A DNA stretch of 33,871 bases from an uncultured Prevotellaceae bacterium (GTDB taxonomy: Bacteria > Bacteroidota > Bacteroidia > Bacteroidales > Bacteroidaceae), in contig CAMJLI010000005.1 of assembly GCA_946406585.1 (NCBI GenBank), forward strand, positions 1-33,871, given 5' to 3'. Under the pieces are notes generated by a model. The model had not been told where the DNA came from. It was given only the letters and a program-made list of their open reading frames with translations, and made no database searches. Positions 22,873 through 32,124 of the stretch are shown piece after piece (within the stretch, counting starts at the first letter, position 1; each line of letters opens with the position of its first letter). Position numbers and translations under genes: made by a program.

Positions 22873-24795
22873 TTATGTGCCGTATTCGCAGGCTTGATCT
22901 TGTTTTTCCTCAGACATGACGTGATTGTATAGCCGCTTATAGAAAGGGTGTCGTGTAAGCGTGTCGGAGTCGCCCAGAATGATGAGTTTCATCCTGGCAC
23001 GGGTGATTGCAACGTTCATCCGTCGCAGGTCTTTCAAGAAACCTATTTGACCCTCTTCGTTTGCCCTGACCAATGAGATGATGATGATGTCGCGTTCTTG
23101 TCCTTGAAAACCATCTACTGTGTTGACGGTCAGCAGATGGCGTAATGGTTTGAAAAACTCCTTTTTCATCAGCAAACGTCTCAGGTATTGCACTTGAGCG
23201 CGATATGGAGATATGATGCCTACGTCGATTCTTTCTTCGAGCATGCGTTGCCGGCCTATTTTGTTGACATATTTCTCAAGTGTGTCGAGAGTGAGTTGCC
23301 CTTCCGCCTTGTTGATTCGCCCGAATGTCTCGCCCACGAATTCCTCATGGCTGTCGAGCGATGACGTGTCGATCCATGTCATCGGGTTGTCGTAGTCGAG
23401 AATGCTCCGATGCTTTATTTGAGGTGCAGTCTCCACCTCCCCTCCATAGAAATATTCTGACGAGAAGCGCATGATGTGCTCGTTCATGCGGTATTGCACC
23501 TTGAGCATTGTCACTACTTCCGGCTTGTTCTCCACGATGCGCTCCATGAGGGTCTTCCCGAGACCTCCTTTCAGGGCGGCTATGCTTTTCACTGTAGGGG
23601 GAAGTTGGCAATGGTCGCCGGCAAACACCACCCTGCTTGCCTTTCTGATGGGTATCCAGCAAGCGGCTTCCATGGCTTGGGCTGCCTCGTCGATGAATAG
23701 CGTGCCGTATTTCTGGCCGTCGAGCAGGCGGTTGGCAGAACCGACAAGCGTGGAGGCTATGACTCTGGCTTCACCGAATATTTCGTTTTGGATGCGCAGT
23801 TCCAATTCTGTGGCACGGCTCTGCAGGCGGTCCATCTTCTGGTGATAGTTGTCGTTGCGACGTCGTTGCTGCCGTTGTTCGCGAATGGCCTTTCGAATGC
23901 TCCATAGCTGGGGGTAATCGGGATGTGCCTCAAAGCGGCGCTCGTATGTGAACGACAGCATCTTGTCGTTCACACGAGTGGGATTGCCGATGCGCAGCAC
24001 GTTGATGCCGCGGTCGGTGAGTTGCTCTGAAATCCAGTCGACAGCCATGTTGCTTTGTGCACAGACAAGCACTTGGCTCTCGCGATGGAGGGTTTCGTTG
24101 ATGGCCTCTACAAGCGTGGTGGTCTTGCCTGTTCCAGGAGGGCCATGCACCACCATCACATCCTTTGCGCGCAGCACTTCGTTCACGGCTTTCTCTTGTG
24201 TGCCGTTGAGCCAAGGGAAGCGCATGGGGGCAAAGGTGAAGCGTGCCGCCGGTTGGTGTGAGTAAAACAGGTCTCTGAGGTATGCCAGTCGGTTGCCCTT
24301 GGCTTTCTTGGTACGGTCGAGGGCGTCGAACATCAGCCGATAGGATGTCTCGTCGAAAAAGAGTTGTACGCCAAGATGGTCGCCATTCTGCACCTCGGAA
24401 ACCATGTTGCTGTCCGGGACGATGACCACCATGCGGTCGCCGTCTGCATAGTTCACGGTGCAGGTGGACTTGAAATAAGAGATGCTTCCACCTTGCTTCT
24501 TGTCCTCGCTGACACGGAAAAAGCAAATTGGCCGGCCATATTCGAAATTGTGTTCAATGTCGTTGTCGGCCAAGCGGAATATTTCAACAACCAGCTGGTT
24601 GAGAGAATTATAGTACGAGCGTCCGCCTTTGACAGGATACCATGCATCACCACGCTTCACCTTGCGCATCAATCCCACAGATTCCGTCTGCCTTCGGTAG
24701 GCTTCACGCTCGGTGTTGTATTCTATCTCAAGCAACAGCCGTTGCTGAGCGAGTGACGAGATGGCGTCCATGTCTTGTTGCACCGCCTTGGACAT
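22873..24795 (-). CDS. SF1 superfamily (Upf1/IGHMBP2-like) DNA/RNA helicase
   Basis: 640 residues. All the helicase motifs are present: Walker A HGPPGTGKTTT (217-227), AQSNMAVD (motif Ia), Walker B FIDEAAQ (367-373), GDHCQLPP (393-400), VQYRMNE (433-439), VDGFQGQE (560-567) and VAITRAR (595-601). An insertion with a long charged helical run lies between motifs Ia and II (about 300-345). Members of this group unwind DNA or RNA 5' to 3'. The N-terminal ~190 residues form the beta-barrel/stalk region of Upf1-like proteins. It separates the fucose genes from the accessory cluster and has no obvious tie to either. It lies 19 bases after the glycosidase-like gene. Confidence 0.9.
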   Translation of the reverse strand: MSKAVQQDMDAISSLAQQRLLLEIEYNTEREAYRRQTESVGLMRKVKRGDAWYPVKGGRSYYNSLNQLVVEIFRLADNDIEHNFEYGRPICFFRVSEDKKQGGSISYFKSTCTVNYADGDRMVVIVPDSNMVSEVQNGDHLGVQLFFDETSYRLMFDALDRTKKAKGNRLAYLRDLFYSHQPAARFTFAPMRFPWLNGTQEKAVNEVLRAKDVMVVHGPPGTGKTTTLVEAINETLHRESQVLVCAQSNMAVDWISEQLTDRGINVLRIGNPTRVNDKMLSFTYERRFEAHPDYPQLWSIRKAIREQRQQRRRNDNYHQKMDRLQSRATELELRIQNEIFGEARVIASTLVGSANRLLDGQKYGTLFIDEAAQAMEAACWIPIRKASRVVFAGDHCQLPPTVKSIAALKGGLGKTLMERIVENKPEVVTMLKVQYRMNEHIMRFSSEYFYGGEVETAPQIKHRSILDYDNPMTWIDTSSLDSHEEFVGETFGRINKAEGQLTLDTLEKYVNKIGRQRMLEERIDVGIISPYRAQVQYLRRLLMKKEFFKPLRHLLTVNTVDGFQGQERDIIIISLVRANEEGQIGFLKDLRRMNVAITRARMKLIILGDSDTLTRHPFYKRLYNHVMSEEKQDQACEYGT

Positions 24796-24814
24796 CCATG
24801 GCGAGCCAATGAGT

Positions 24815-26950
24815 TTAAGGTAATGGGAGGAGTCCTTCCCATCTCACGTCCCAACCCTCTGATGGGAAACCTGGGTTATGGCGTTGCTCGCCATCCCATC
24901 CTGCACACATCATGGCTACTGCCGTGAGCAATCCCCCATTGCCTGGAAGATAGCAGCGCAGCCGCCCGTCTTGGTAGTTGTGTCCGTTGGGGAGATATGT
25001 GTTTGTGCGTTGCGGCATCAGCAGGGCGTCGATGGCTTTCTCTGGTTCGCCCAACCGAGCGGCATTCATTGCAGTCATTGGAAAATCCCATCCCCAAGTC
25101 TTGTCCCAATTCCAGTTGCCGAGCACCCAGTTCAGTGTGTTGCGCATGACATCGTTGTCGGCTTGTGGTGTGCATGGCAATATGCCTACAGCACCAAGCA
25201 CAGCCATGTGGTCGCTTGTGAATCGCAAGTCTTCGTATGTCTGAGGGGCAGTCTCGGCAGCGAGATAAAGATTGTCTTTTGAAGCTAATGATGACAGCTT
25301 GGCTATGATGTCGTCCCATTCGGCTTTCCTTGGCTCGTTGGTTCGCTCACGCCATTGCTGGGCTACTTGCAATGCGAAATGCCAGTATGACAATTCAAAT
25401 GGTGGGTTTACTGTTTCGGCAGCTCGCAATGTCTCTTGTGCGGGAATGCAGCCTTTTAGCACATACCGGTTGTTTTTTTTGTCGTATGTGGCGAACGATT
25501 CCATGAAGTCTGCCGTCTCAGCCACAATGTCCTTGAATTTCTGTATGATGCGTGGTTTGTCGCCGGGGGTGGCGGCACGATAAAGCAGTTCAGCCAGGAA
25601 AATGGGATGTGGCTGCTGCCAAATCAGGAAGCTGCCCACTTTCGAAGGTGCCTCGATGCCTGACGGGTCGGTCATTTTCATCCATCTCACCCCTCTGAAA
25701 CCTTGACGGCGTGCAATGTCACGAGCTATTGGCTCCACCTTGTGATACCAGTCGAGGGAATGTTCCAATATTTCGGGATGCCCCCAAAGGGCAAATTGTG
25801 CTTGATGCCACCATATCATCTCGAGGTGGAATTTGCCAAACCATGAATTGTATGTGAGTCCTGTTTCCTGTGGAGGAGTGTCGCCTCCGTCATTGACGGC
25901 AAGCAAATATTGGCTTAGCACGACACGTCGCTCCAGTTCGCGGGCACGCTGGTCTGTGCAATTGGAGAAGTCTGCGATTGCTCCCTTGTTCCAATAGCTT
26001 TCCCAATGCTTGCGCGATGCTTCTGCCACCTCGTCGAATGACAAAGACGGACGGCCAGGCTCCTTTTTCTCTACAAATTCGCAGGTGAAAGAGGTGGTGT
26101 GTTCCGGGCATTCGAAATGTAGTTCATTCCACAATGGATGACTGCCACAGCGGTTGATGTAATGGTGCTTGTTGTTGTTCCAGTGTATTACGACATAGTA
26201 TGCAGCTTGGTCGAATCGGGACTTGCCGTCTAAAATGCGTTTTAATGTGTCGGTGCAGCTGTTTCCAAGTCCCTCGAAGCTCGTTATGTTTTTCTCCCAC
26301 TCGTCCCAGTTGCATGCATCGTCACTATGCTTGCCGGTGGGGTAGGGGAACTTGAATGTCACTTGGTTGTCGGGGTTGTCGGTCTCGATGCGCGTGGCTA
26401 TCATGTCGCGTGTGGGATGGCAAGCAGTCTGCACGTGATATTTGTAGCCGCGATAAGTGAAACGGCTGTCGATGATTCCTGTCCAAAGGTCAAGAGTCTG
26501 GTCGATGTCTGTCACTTCATTGCTGTTCAAGTTGAGCCCGATGGCACCCAAATGCATGCGATGAGGATTCTGACGATACCATTCCGAGGCTCCCTTGGGG
26601 CGGCCTTCATTGAATTGCGTTGCATAAAACTCCGTGTGGCCATGGCCGAAGTCGTATGCTTTCAACGCTTCTTCCAGGCGGTAGTTTTCGGGATTGGCAA
26701 AGCTATGCCATCCCCAGTCGCTCATCGTTCCGAGTGGCACGCCATTGGTGTACATTTTGGGAAACGATTGCAAGCCGGTAGCGTCTACCGTGAATGCAAA
26801 ACCGCCATTGCCTACGGTTAATGATGCCAGTGTGTCGAGTGTTGTCACATGGGGATTGTTGCGTTTAATAACGGCTTCCCTGTCTATGGGTTGTGCCAAG
26901 GTGACAATGGAGATGAATGCAAGAATGAATGTAAGTGGTGCCTTTCTCAT
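24815..26950 (-). CDS. Exported (alpha/alpha)6-barrel glycoside hydrolase-like protein
   Basis: 711 residues from the chosen start. A signal peptide is clear (MRKAPLTFILAFISIVTLAQ); ATGs at 26977 and 26995 would only lengthen its n-region. No lipobox Cys is present, so it is probably periplasmic. A beta-rich N-terminal domain (to ~300) precedes a helical toroid domain with NSWFGKFHLEMIWWHQAQFA, GHPEILEHSLDWY, and C-terminal NWNWDKTWGWDFPMTAMNAA. The architecture resembles GH65/GH95-type enzymes (clan GH-L or relatives), but I cannot place catalytic residues with confidence. It may trim host or self glycans. It lies between GDP-fucose synthesis genes and a helicase, so a fucoside substrate is possible but unproven. 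Confidence 0.65.
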   Translation of the reverse strand: MRKAPLTFILAFISIVTLAQPIDREAVIKRNNPHVTTLDTLASLTVGNGGFAFTVDATGLQSFPKMYTNGVPLGTMSDWGWHSFANPENYRLEEALKAYDFGHGHTEFYATQFNEGRPKGASEWYRQNPHRMHLGAIGLNLNSNEVTDIDQTLDLWTGIIDSRFTYRGYKYHVQTACHPTRDMIATRIETDNPDNQVTFKFPYPTGKHSDDACNWDEWEKNITSFEGLGNSCTDTLKRILDGKSRFDQAAYYVVIHWNNNKHHYINRCGSHPLWNELHFECPEHTTSFTCEFVEKKEPGRPSLSFDEVAEASRKHWESYWNKGAIADFSNCTDQRARELERRVVLSQYLLAVNDGGDTPPQETGLTYNSWFGKFHLEMIWWHQAQFALWGHPEILEHSLDWYHKVEPIARDIARRQGFRGVRWMKMTDPSGIEAPSKVGSFLIWQQPHPIFLAELLYRAATPGDKPRIIQKFKDIVAETADFMESFATYDKKNNRYVLKGCIPAQETLRAAETVNPPFELSYWHFALQVAQQWRERTNEPRKAEWDDIIAKLSSLASKDNLYLAAETAPQTYEDLRFTSDHMAVLGAVGILPCTPQADNDVMRNTLNWVLGNWNWDKTWGWDFPMTAMNAARLGEPEKAIDALLMPQRTNTYLPNGHNYQDGRLRCYLPGNGGLLTAVAMMCAGWDGEQRHNPGFPSEGWDVRWEGLLPLP

Positions 26951-26984
26951 GGATGTTAGGATTCTTAGGTTTTTCATATATGAA

Positions 26985-27032
26985 TATAAAAACAAATGAA
27001 GGAAGCAACCGCTAAATAGCGTGACTGCCTCC
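26985..27032 (-). terminator. Possible terminator/attenuator after fcl
   Basis: On the minus strand GGAGGCA and TGCTTCC form a 7-bp stem with one G-T pair, enclosing CGCTATTTAGCG, itself a short palindrome. TTCATTTGTTTTTAT follows, a broken T-tract. It is 77 bases past the fcl stop and just upstream of the glycosidase-like gene, so it could end the polysaccharide transcript or attenuate read-through. Confidence 0.4.
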
Positions 27033-27058
27033 TGTCTGTATTATGTTTGTTAGTTGAA

Positions 27059-27085
27059 GTTCCCGTTCATGAATGTTTAGGGAAC
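27059..27085. repeat. Short inverted repeat between fcl and the glycosidase-like gene
   Basis: GTTCCC (27059-27064) and GGGAAC (27080-27085) are a perfect 6-bp inverted repeat, with CATGAATG inside the loop. No T-tract follows on either strand, so it is more likely an operator-like site or part of the 3' untranslated structure of fcl than a terminator. It is short enough to be chance. Confidence 0.2.
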
Positions 27086-27108
27086 GATCATTGCTTTTAG
27101 TCGTGGTC

Positions 27109-28188
27109 TCATGCCTTGGAATACCATTGGTAAAGCCGGTGTATGCCTTCTTCGATTTCCACTTTGTGCCGCCAGCCCAATTGGTGAATCTTGCTAACAT
27201 CGGTGAGTTTTCTCGGTGTTCCGTCGGGCTTGGATGCATCCCATCTGATATCTCCTTTGAATCCAACCTCTTCTTTCACTTTGGAAGCCAGCTCACGAAT
27301 GGATAGCTCTTTGCCAGAACCGATGTTGATGTGGCAGTTCCGTATTTCCCGGTTGCTGTGGTCGTAGGTGTCGGCAAAGTCAACGTTCAGCAAAACGTGT
27401 ACACTGGCATCGGCCATGTCCTCGCTCCACAGAAATTCGCGCAATGGTGCCCCCGTGCCCCATAGTGTCACTGCTTCTGATGTGATGCCGTATTTGGACA
27501 ATATGGTTATTATGTCGTCCTTGCTGCCTTGGCCGTCAACACCTTCCACGGGACGACGGTCGAGGTCACGCCGCACACCATCCCAGTCGCTTTCGTTCAA
27601 GCATTTTGCCAGATGCACTTTGCGTATCATGGCAGGAAGCACATGGCTGTTCTCCAAATGGAAATTGTCGTTTGGACCATATAGGTTTGTAGGCATCACA
27701 GCTATGTAATTGCACCCATATTGTATGGAGAAACTTTCGCACATCTTCAATCCCGCGATTTTGGCAATGGCGTAAGGTTCATTGGTGTATTCCAATTCAG
27801 ATGTGAGCAGCGACGACTCTGGTATGGGTTGGGGGGCGAGGCGTGGATATATGCATGTGGAACCTAGGAACAGGAGCTTCTTCACGTCGTGACGGAAACT
27901 CTCTCCAATTACATTTTGCTGTATCTGAAGGTTTTGGTATATGAAGTCTGCACGATATTGCAGATTGGCCATGATGCCTCCAACATGTGCGGCAGCCAAC
28001 ACCACGGCATCGGGGCGTTCTTGGTCAAAAAAACGACGCACAGCCACAGGGTCGAGCAAATCAAGATCTCTGTGTGTGCGCCCTACAAGGTTGGTGTGGC
28101 CTCTTTGTTGCAAGTTGGACCATATGGCAGACCCAACCAACCCTCTGTGTCCTGCTACGTAAATTTTGGCTTGTTTGTCGAGTGCCAT
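27109..28188 (-). CDS. fcl: GDP-L-fucose synthase
   Basis: 359 residues, short-chain dehydrogenase fold. It converts GDP-4-keto-6-deoxy-mannose, made by Gmd, to GDP-L-fucose by epimerisation and NADPH-dependent reduction. Visible are the nucleotide-binding VAGHRGLVGSAIW, VVLAAAHVGGI, the STCIYP strand with the catalytic Ser, and the YAIAK catalytic Tyr-Lys pair. The length is somewhat above the ~310-320 of enterobacterial enzymes because of an insertion around RRDLDRRPVEGVDGQGSKDD. It starts 10 bases after gmd ends. In Bacteroidales GDP-fucose feeds fucosylated capsules and O-glycoproteins. Confidence 0.92.
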   Translation of the reverse strand: MALDKQAKIYVAGHRGLVGSAIWSNLQQRGHTNLVGRTHRDLDLLDPVAVRRFFDQERPDAVVLAAAHVGGIMANLQYRADFIYQNLQIQQNVIGESFRHDVKKLLFLGSTCIYPRLAPQPIPESSLLTSELEYTNEPYAIAKIAGLKMCESFSIQYGCNYIAVMPTNLYGPNDNFHLENSHVLPAMIRKVHLAKCLNESDWDGVRRDLDRRPVEGVDGQGSKDDIITILSKYGITSEAVTLWGTGAPLREFLWSEDMADASVHVLLNVDFADTYDHSNREIRNCHINIGSGKELSIRELASKVKEEVGFKGDIRWDASKPDGTPRKLTDVSKIHQLGWRHKVEIEEGIHRLYQWYSKA

Positions 28189-28198
28189 TGACTAAGTG

Positions 28199-29278
28199 TT
28201 ATTGTTCATCAGCTTTGTGGTGCAACTTTCTTGCGAATTTCATGTCGTGGTCTACCATGATACGCACCAATTCTGAGAAAGATGTCTTCCTTGGCTCCCA
28301 CCCAAGCACATTTTTTGCCTTTGTGGGGTCGCCCAGCAATTGGTCTACTTCGGCTGGCCTGAAGTATTTGGGGTCCACTTCCACCAGAATGCGCCCTGTG
28401 GCTTTGTCGATACCCTTCTCATCAACACCTTCGCCTTTCCATTCCAAATGTATTCCTACATGTTCGAATGCCAATGTGGCAAATTCCCTCACGGTGTGGT
28501 ATTCCCCTGTAGCTATTACAAAGTCATCGGGTTTGGGTTGTTGCAGGATGAGCCACATGCACTCCACATAGTCTTTTGCATACCCCCAGTCGCGTAACGA
28601 GTTGAGATTGCCAAGGTATAGCTTGTCTTGGTATCCTTGTACGATGCGTGCCACTGCAAGGGTTATCTTTCTGGTGACGAATGTCTCGCCTCGACGCTCG
28701 CTCTCATGGTTGAAGAGAATTCCATTGCTGCAAAACATGCCATAGCTCTCACGATAATTCTTCATTATCCAATAGCCATAAAGTTTTGCCACGGCGTAAG
28801 GCGAACGTGGGTAGAATGGTGTTGTCTCCTTTTGCGGCACTTCCTGCACCTTGCCGAAGAGCTCAGACGTTGAAGCCTGATAAATTCGGCATTCCTTCTC
28901 CAAACCGCAGATGCGAACAGCCTCCAAAAGGCGGAGGACTCCCACGGCATCCGTATCGGCTGTATATTCAGGCACGTCGAACGACACTTTCACATGACTC
29001 TGGGCAGCCAGATTGTATATTTCGGAAGGTCTTGTTTCACCGATAATTCGGATGAGCGATGATGAGTCGGTCATGTCGGCCCAATGCAGGTTGACCAATC
29101 TGTCTTTCTTCATGTCGCGCACCCATTCGTCAAGATACAAATGTTCTATGCGCCCGGTGTTGAATGATGAGGAGCGGCGCATCAATCCATGTACCTTGTA
29201 TCCTTTTTCTATAAGGAATTCAGCCAAATAAGAGCCATCTTGTCCTGTAATACCTGTGATTAGAGCTGTCTTCGACAT
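28199..29278 (-). CDS. gmd: GDP-mannose 4,6-dehydratase
   Basis: 359 residues. It dehydrates GDP-D-mannose to GDP-4-keto-6-deoxy-D-mannose, the precursor of GDP-fucose and GDP-rhamnose. Signature elements are [19 protein letters not shown] (residues 9-27), [45 protein letters not shown] and the catalytic [10 protein letters not shown]. The length is normal for the family. Its neighbours are manC, which makes its substrate, and fcl, which uses its product: a complete mannose-1-phosphate to GDP-fucose path. Confidence 0.95.
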   Translation of the reverse strand: MSKTALITGITGQDGSYLAEFLIEKGYKVHGLMRRSSSFNTGRIEHLYLDEWVRDMKKDRLVNLHWADMTDSSSLIRIIGETRPSEIYNLAAQSHVKVSFDVPEYTADTDAVGVLRLLEAVRICGLEKECRIYQASTSELFGKVQEVPQKETTPFYPRSPYAVAKLYGYWIMKNYRESYGMFCSNGILFNHESERRGETFVTRKITLAVARIVQGYQDKLYLGNLNSLRDWGYAKDYVECMWLILQQPKPDDFVIATGEYHTVREFATLAFEHVGIHLEWKGEGVDEKGIDKATGRILVEVDPKYFRPAEVDQLLGDPTKAKNVLGWEPRKTSFSELVRIMVDHDMKFARKLHHKADEQ

Positions 29279-29307
29279 TGTGTGATGTATGTTAGATTTG
29301 TGCAGAC

Positions 29308-30381
29308 TTATGATTCTTCTGCAAATTGTCTGATCTTTTGCTCTTCGCTTAGTTTGCAGATAAGCAATTTGCCGTCTTTTTCAGCCACGATGTATCCGTC
29401 GAGGCCCTGTACCACTACTTTTTGGTTTTCTGTGGTGTGTATGATGCAGTTGTGTGTGTCGTAGAGGGATATGTTGGAACCTATCTTGCAGTTGCCGTAT
29501 AGGTCTTTGGGTGTCTGTTCCATCAATGAACCCCATGTGCCCAAGTCGCTCCATCCGAAATTGGCAGGACAGACAAATATTTCGGAAGCCTTCTCCATGA
29601 TGGCATAGTCAACGGAAATGTTTTCGCATTCCGGGTAACGCTGGTTGATAATCTGCTGCTCTTCTTCTGTCTCATATATGGGCAGCATGCTCTCAAAGAG
29701 TTTCGACATGGCTGGCATGTAGATCCTGAAGGCGTTGACAATGGTGCTGACTCTCCAAATGAAGATGCCGGCATTCCAGAAATAACTCTTGCTCTTGATA
29801 TATTGCTTGGCTGTCTGCTCGTCGGGCTTTTCACGGAAAGAGTCCACACGATAAATTTCCTTGTTGCGTGCCGAACTTGTGGTCAAGTCGGCCTGAATGT
29901 ATCCATATCCCGTTTCCGGGCGGGTGGGTTTCATTCCGAGGGTGATTATGGCATCGGTCTCGCTTGTGAATTTCAGGCAGGTGTTTACAACCCTTTTGAA
30001 TTCGCTGCCATTGGTGACGATATGGTCGCTTGGAGCCACCACCACATTGGCTTTGGGGTCGATTTTCTTGATTCTCCAGCTGACGTAGGCAATGCATGGT
30101 GCCGTGTTGCGACGGCAAGGTTCAAGTAGGATATGGTCGATAGGAATCTCTGGCAGTTGCTCATGTACGATGTCGGCGTATCTTACGTTTGTCACCACCC
30201 AGATGTTTTCTGGAGGACAGATACCCTCGAAACGGTCAAAGGTCAACTGGAGCAGTGTGCGACCCACTCCCAGCACATCTATGAATTGCTTTGGCCTGTC
30301 GGCTGTGCTCATGGGCCAGAAGCGGCTCCCAATACCGCCGGCCATGATGACCAGATGATTTCTTGAAATTTTGCCTTCCAT
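29308..30381 (-). CDS. manC: Mannose-1-phosphate guanylyltransferase
   Basis: 357 residues. It makes GDP-mannose from mannose-1-phosphate and GTP. The nucleotidyltransferase signature [13 protein letters not shown] (13-25) and the catalytic RPKQF (Lys31) are clear, followed by VAPSDHIV and WNAGIFIW. The C-terminal isomerase domain of bifunctional ManC is absent, as in short enzymes of Bacteroidetes, so mannose-6-phosphate isomerase must be encoded elsewhere. It lies 29 bases upstream of gmd in the same transcript. Confidence 0.92.
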   Translation of the reverse strand: MEGKISRNHLVIMAGGIGSRFWPMSTADRPKQFIDVLGVGRTLLQLTFDRFEGICPPENIWVVTNVRYADIVHEQLPEIPIDHILLEPCRRNTAPCIAYVSWRIKKIDPKANVVVAPSDHIVTNGSEFKRVVNTCLKFTSETDAIITLGMKPTRPETGYGYIQADLTTSSARNKEIYRVDSFREKPDEQTAKQYIKSKSYFWNAGIFIWRVSTIVNAFRIYMPAMSKLFESMLPIYETEEEQQIINQRYPECENISVDYAIMEKASEIFVCPANFGWSDLGTWGSLMEQTPKDLYGNCKIGSNISLYDTHNCIIHTTENQKVVVQGLDGYIVAEKDGKLLICKLSEEQKIRQFAEES

Positions 30382-30387
30382 GTAAGT

Positions 30388-31515
30388 CTATTCGCTTTTA
30401 TTGTTACGGTCTTCCCAACTCTTTTTAAGGTCATGATATGGGCGCCATATCACCTCGCTGGGGTAATGTTTGAGCAGACGGAAATTGTATTTTTCCAAGA
30501 TTAGGAAACGCTTGAAATGTCCTTTTGCATTCTCCAAGGCTTCCAGACGTTTCTCATAACGGCCGAAATTGCCCAATAGAAGCACTTCATTGAGCAGGAA
30601 TTTCCCTTCTTTCACATCGGGTTCTATCAACAGACATTCCTTGCTTATGCCAAGCACATCGTGCATGATGTACATTATGGCTCTTGCAAAGCGGGTAAGA
30701 TTCAACTCCTTGAGAGTGGCTTGGAACTCTTTTTGTGCTTGTTGAGAGAAGCCATCAGCATTGCATTTGCGTAGCAAGTAATAATAGTCTATGACCTGAC
30801 GAAGTCCTATGCCCACAGTGGAAATATGCCTGTAAAGGTGAAGCAATTGATAAATGACATTGAACTCGTTGGTGGGTGCAAAGAACGAATATTTGCCGTC
30901 AGGGGTTGAAACCTTGTGGTTGAACTGACTGTCGCCTATCCTATCGAAATATTTTGTCAACTTTTTCTCCGTGAAGGGGTTGAGCATGTAGGATGGCTTG
31001 AAATGCACTTCCACCTCTGCATCCCTGAACATTGGAAAGTCAACATGGATTCGTGTTGCGGGCTGGTTATAGTATTTGGTGGTGAATTCGAGTATTTTCT
31101 CACGCCCCCCCGCCAGCCAAATGTCGATGTCGCCAGGCTCGCGTTGGTATGCGTCAGGATACATGATGGAATTACCCTGTCCCTTTAGTATGCAATTTGG
31201 AAAGCCATTTTCCAAGAACCATTTGCTCGCCTTGTCTGCACATTTGTAAAGTTCTTCATTGCGTTTGCGCAGACGATGGAGTTCAAAGTACCATTCCATT
31301 ACATCATCATCTGTTGGCTTGTTGCCTTGGAATCCATCTTTGGCAAGCTTGCCATTTTGCATCATTATTGTTGGTGCATACACGCCAGTGATGGTTTGGC
31401 TTGTGGAAAATTCCAACAATTTGTGCCAATTGATGTCTTTTATGCAAGCAGGAACAGGCTCTTTTTCGTTAAGGCAAAATTTGAGTAATTCAAGATAGGC
31501 GATTGTCTCATCCAT
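30388..31515 (-). CDS. Uncharacterised nucleotidyltransferase-fold protein (NTP_transf_5 type)
   Basis: 375 residues. The N-terminal part contains ILKGQGNSIMYPDAYQREPG followed by DIDIWL, that is KGxxxxxxYP...RxxxDIDI with Asp129 and Asp131 as metal ligands. This is the signature of the uncharacterised nucleotidyltransferase family common in polysaccharide loci. The middle shows YQLLHLYRHI and a helical C-terminal domain. No reaction has been assigned to the family with certainty; transfer of a nucleotide or phospho group to a glycan or lipid intermediate is a guess. It sits between the sugar-phosphate transferase and manC, with gaps of 13 and 6 bases. Confidence 0.75.
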   Translation of the reverse strand: MDETIAYLELLKFCLNEKEPVPACIKDINWHKLLEFSTSQTITGVYAPTIMMQNGKLAKDGFQGNKPTDDDVMEWYFELHRLRKRNEELYKCADKASKWFLENGFPNCILKGQGNSIMYPDAYQREPGDIDIWLAGGREKILEFTTKYYNQPATRIHVDFPMFRDAEVEVHFKPSYMLNPFTEKKLTKYFDRIGDSQFNHKVSTPDGKYSFFAPTNEFNVIYQLLHLYRHISTVGIGLRQVIDYYYLLRKCNADGFSQQAQKEFQATLKELNLTRFARAIMYIMHDVLGISKECLLIEPDVKEGKFLLNEVLLLGNFGRYEKRLEALENAKGHFKRFLILEKYNFRLLKHYPSEVIWRPYHDLKKSWEDRNNKSE

Positions 31516-31528
31516 GTTGAATGTGGTT

Positions 31529-32116
31529 TTAGTGTTTGATTATCTTGCTGACAGTCAAGAATATAATCTTGAAATACTGGGATAACGAAGGGTCTTTGAT
31601 GTACTTCATGTTGTACTCTATTTTTTTTGGCATTATCTCTTCCACATACATCTTATGGGGGTCTTTGGCTTTGCCAAGTATTTCATTCTCATTGGAATAA
31701 TGTATGGAAGCATAGTCGGTGATGCCAGGAAGCACACTCAGCACAACACGTTGTTCAGGGGTGTAAAGACGCACATATTTCTCAACTTCGGGACGTGGCC
31801 CCACAAGGCTCATTTCGCCCTTTATGACGTTTACCAATTGTGGTAGTTCGTCAAGTTTGTATTTACGCAAGTGCTGCCCTATTTTTGTTATACGTTCATC
31901 CTTGCCAATTGTAATCTGGTTGCCTTTGTCAGAACCTTCTCTCATGGTTCTGAACTTCAAGAGCTTGAATGGCTTGCCATCTTTCCCTATGCGCTTTTGG
32001 GCATACAAACTAGGACCTTTGCTTTCGGTTTTTATCAGTATGTATATGATAAGCAATATGGGTGACAGGAATACAAGACCCAAGCACGAAATGATTATGT
32101 CAAATAAACGCGTCAT
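31529..32116 (-). CDS. Monotopic sugar-phosphate transferase (PglC-like initiating enzyme)
   Basis: 195 residues, the catalytic-domain-only form. It moves a sugar-1-phosphate from a UDP-sugar to undecaprenyl phosphate to start a lipid-linked glycan. An N-terminal re-entrant hydrophobic helix (IIISCLGLVFLSPILLIIYI) is followed by AQKRIGKDGKPFKLLKFRTM and KLDELPQLVNVIKGEMSLVG with the PRPE motif. The size fits PglC rather than the large WbaP. The neighbouring DegT aminotransferase suggests that the first sugar may be an amino or diamino sugar such as a bacillosamine derivative. Confidence 0.92.
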   Translation of the reverse strand: MTRLFDIIISCLGLVFLSPILLIIYILIKTESKGPSLYAQKRIGKDGKPFKLLKFRTMREGSDKGNQITIGKDERITKIGQHLRKYKLDELPQLVNVIKGEMSLVGPRPEVEKYVRLYTPEQRVVLSVLPGITDYASIHYSNENEILGKAKDPHKMYVEEIMPKKIEYNMKYIKDPSLSQYFKIIFLTVSKIIKH

Positions 32117-32124
32117 CTAAGAAT

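Noticed and set aside
27012..27266. Minus-strand open frame overlapping the end of fcl
   Set aside because: It runs mostly through fcl codons in another frame and has no domain features; the non-coding part holds hairpins instead.
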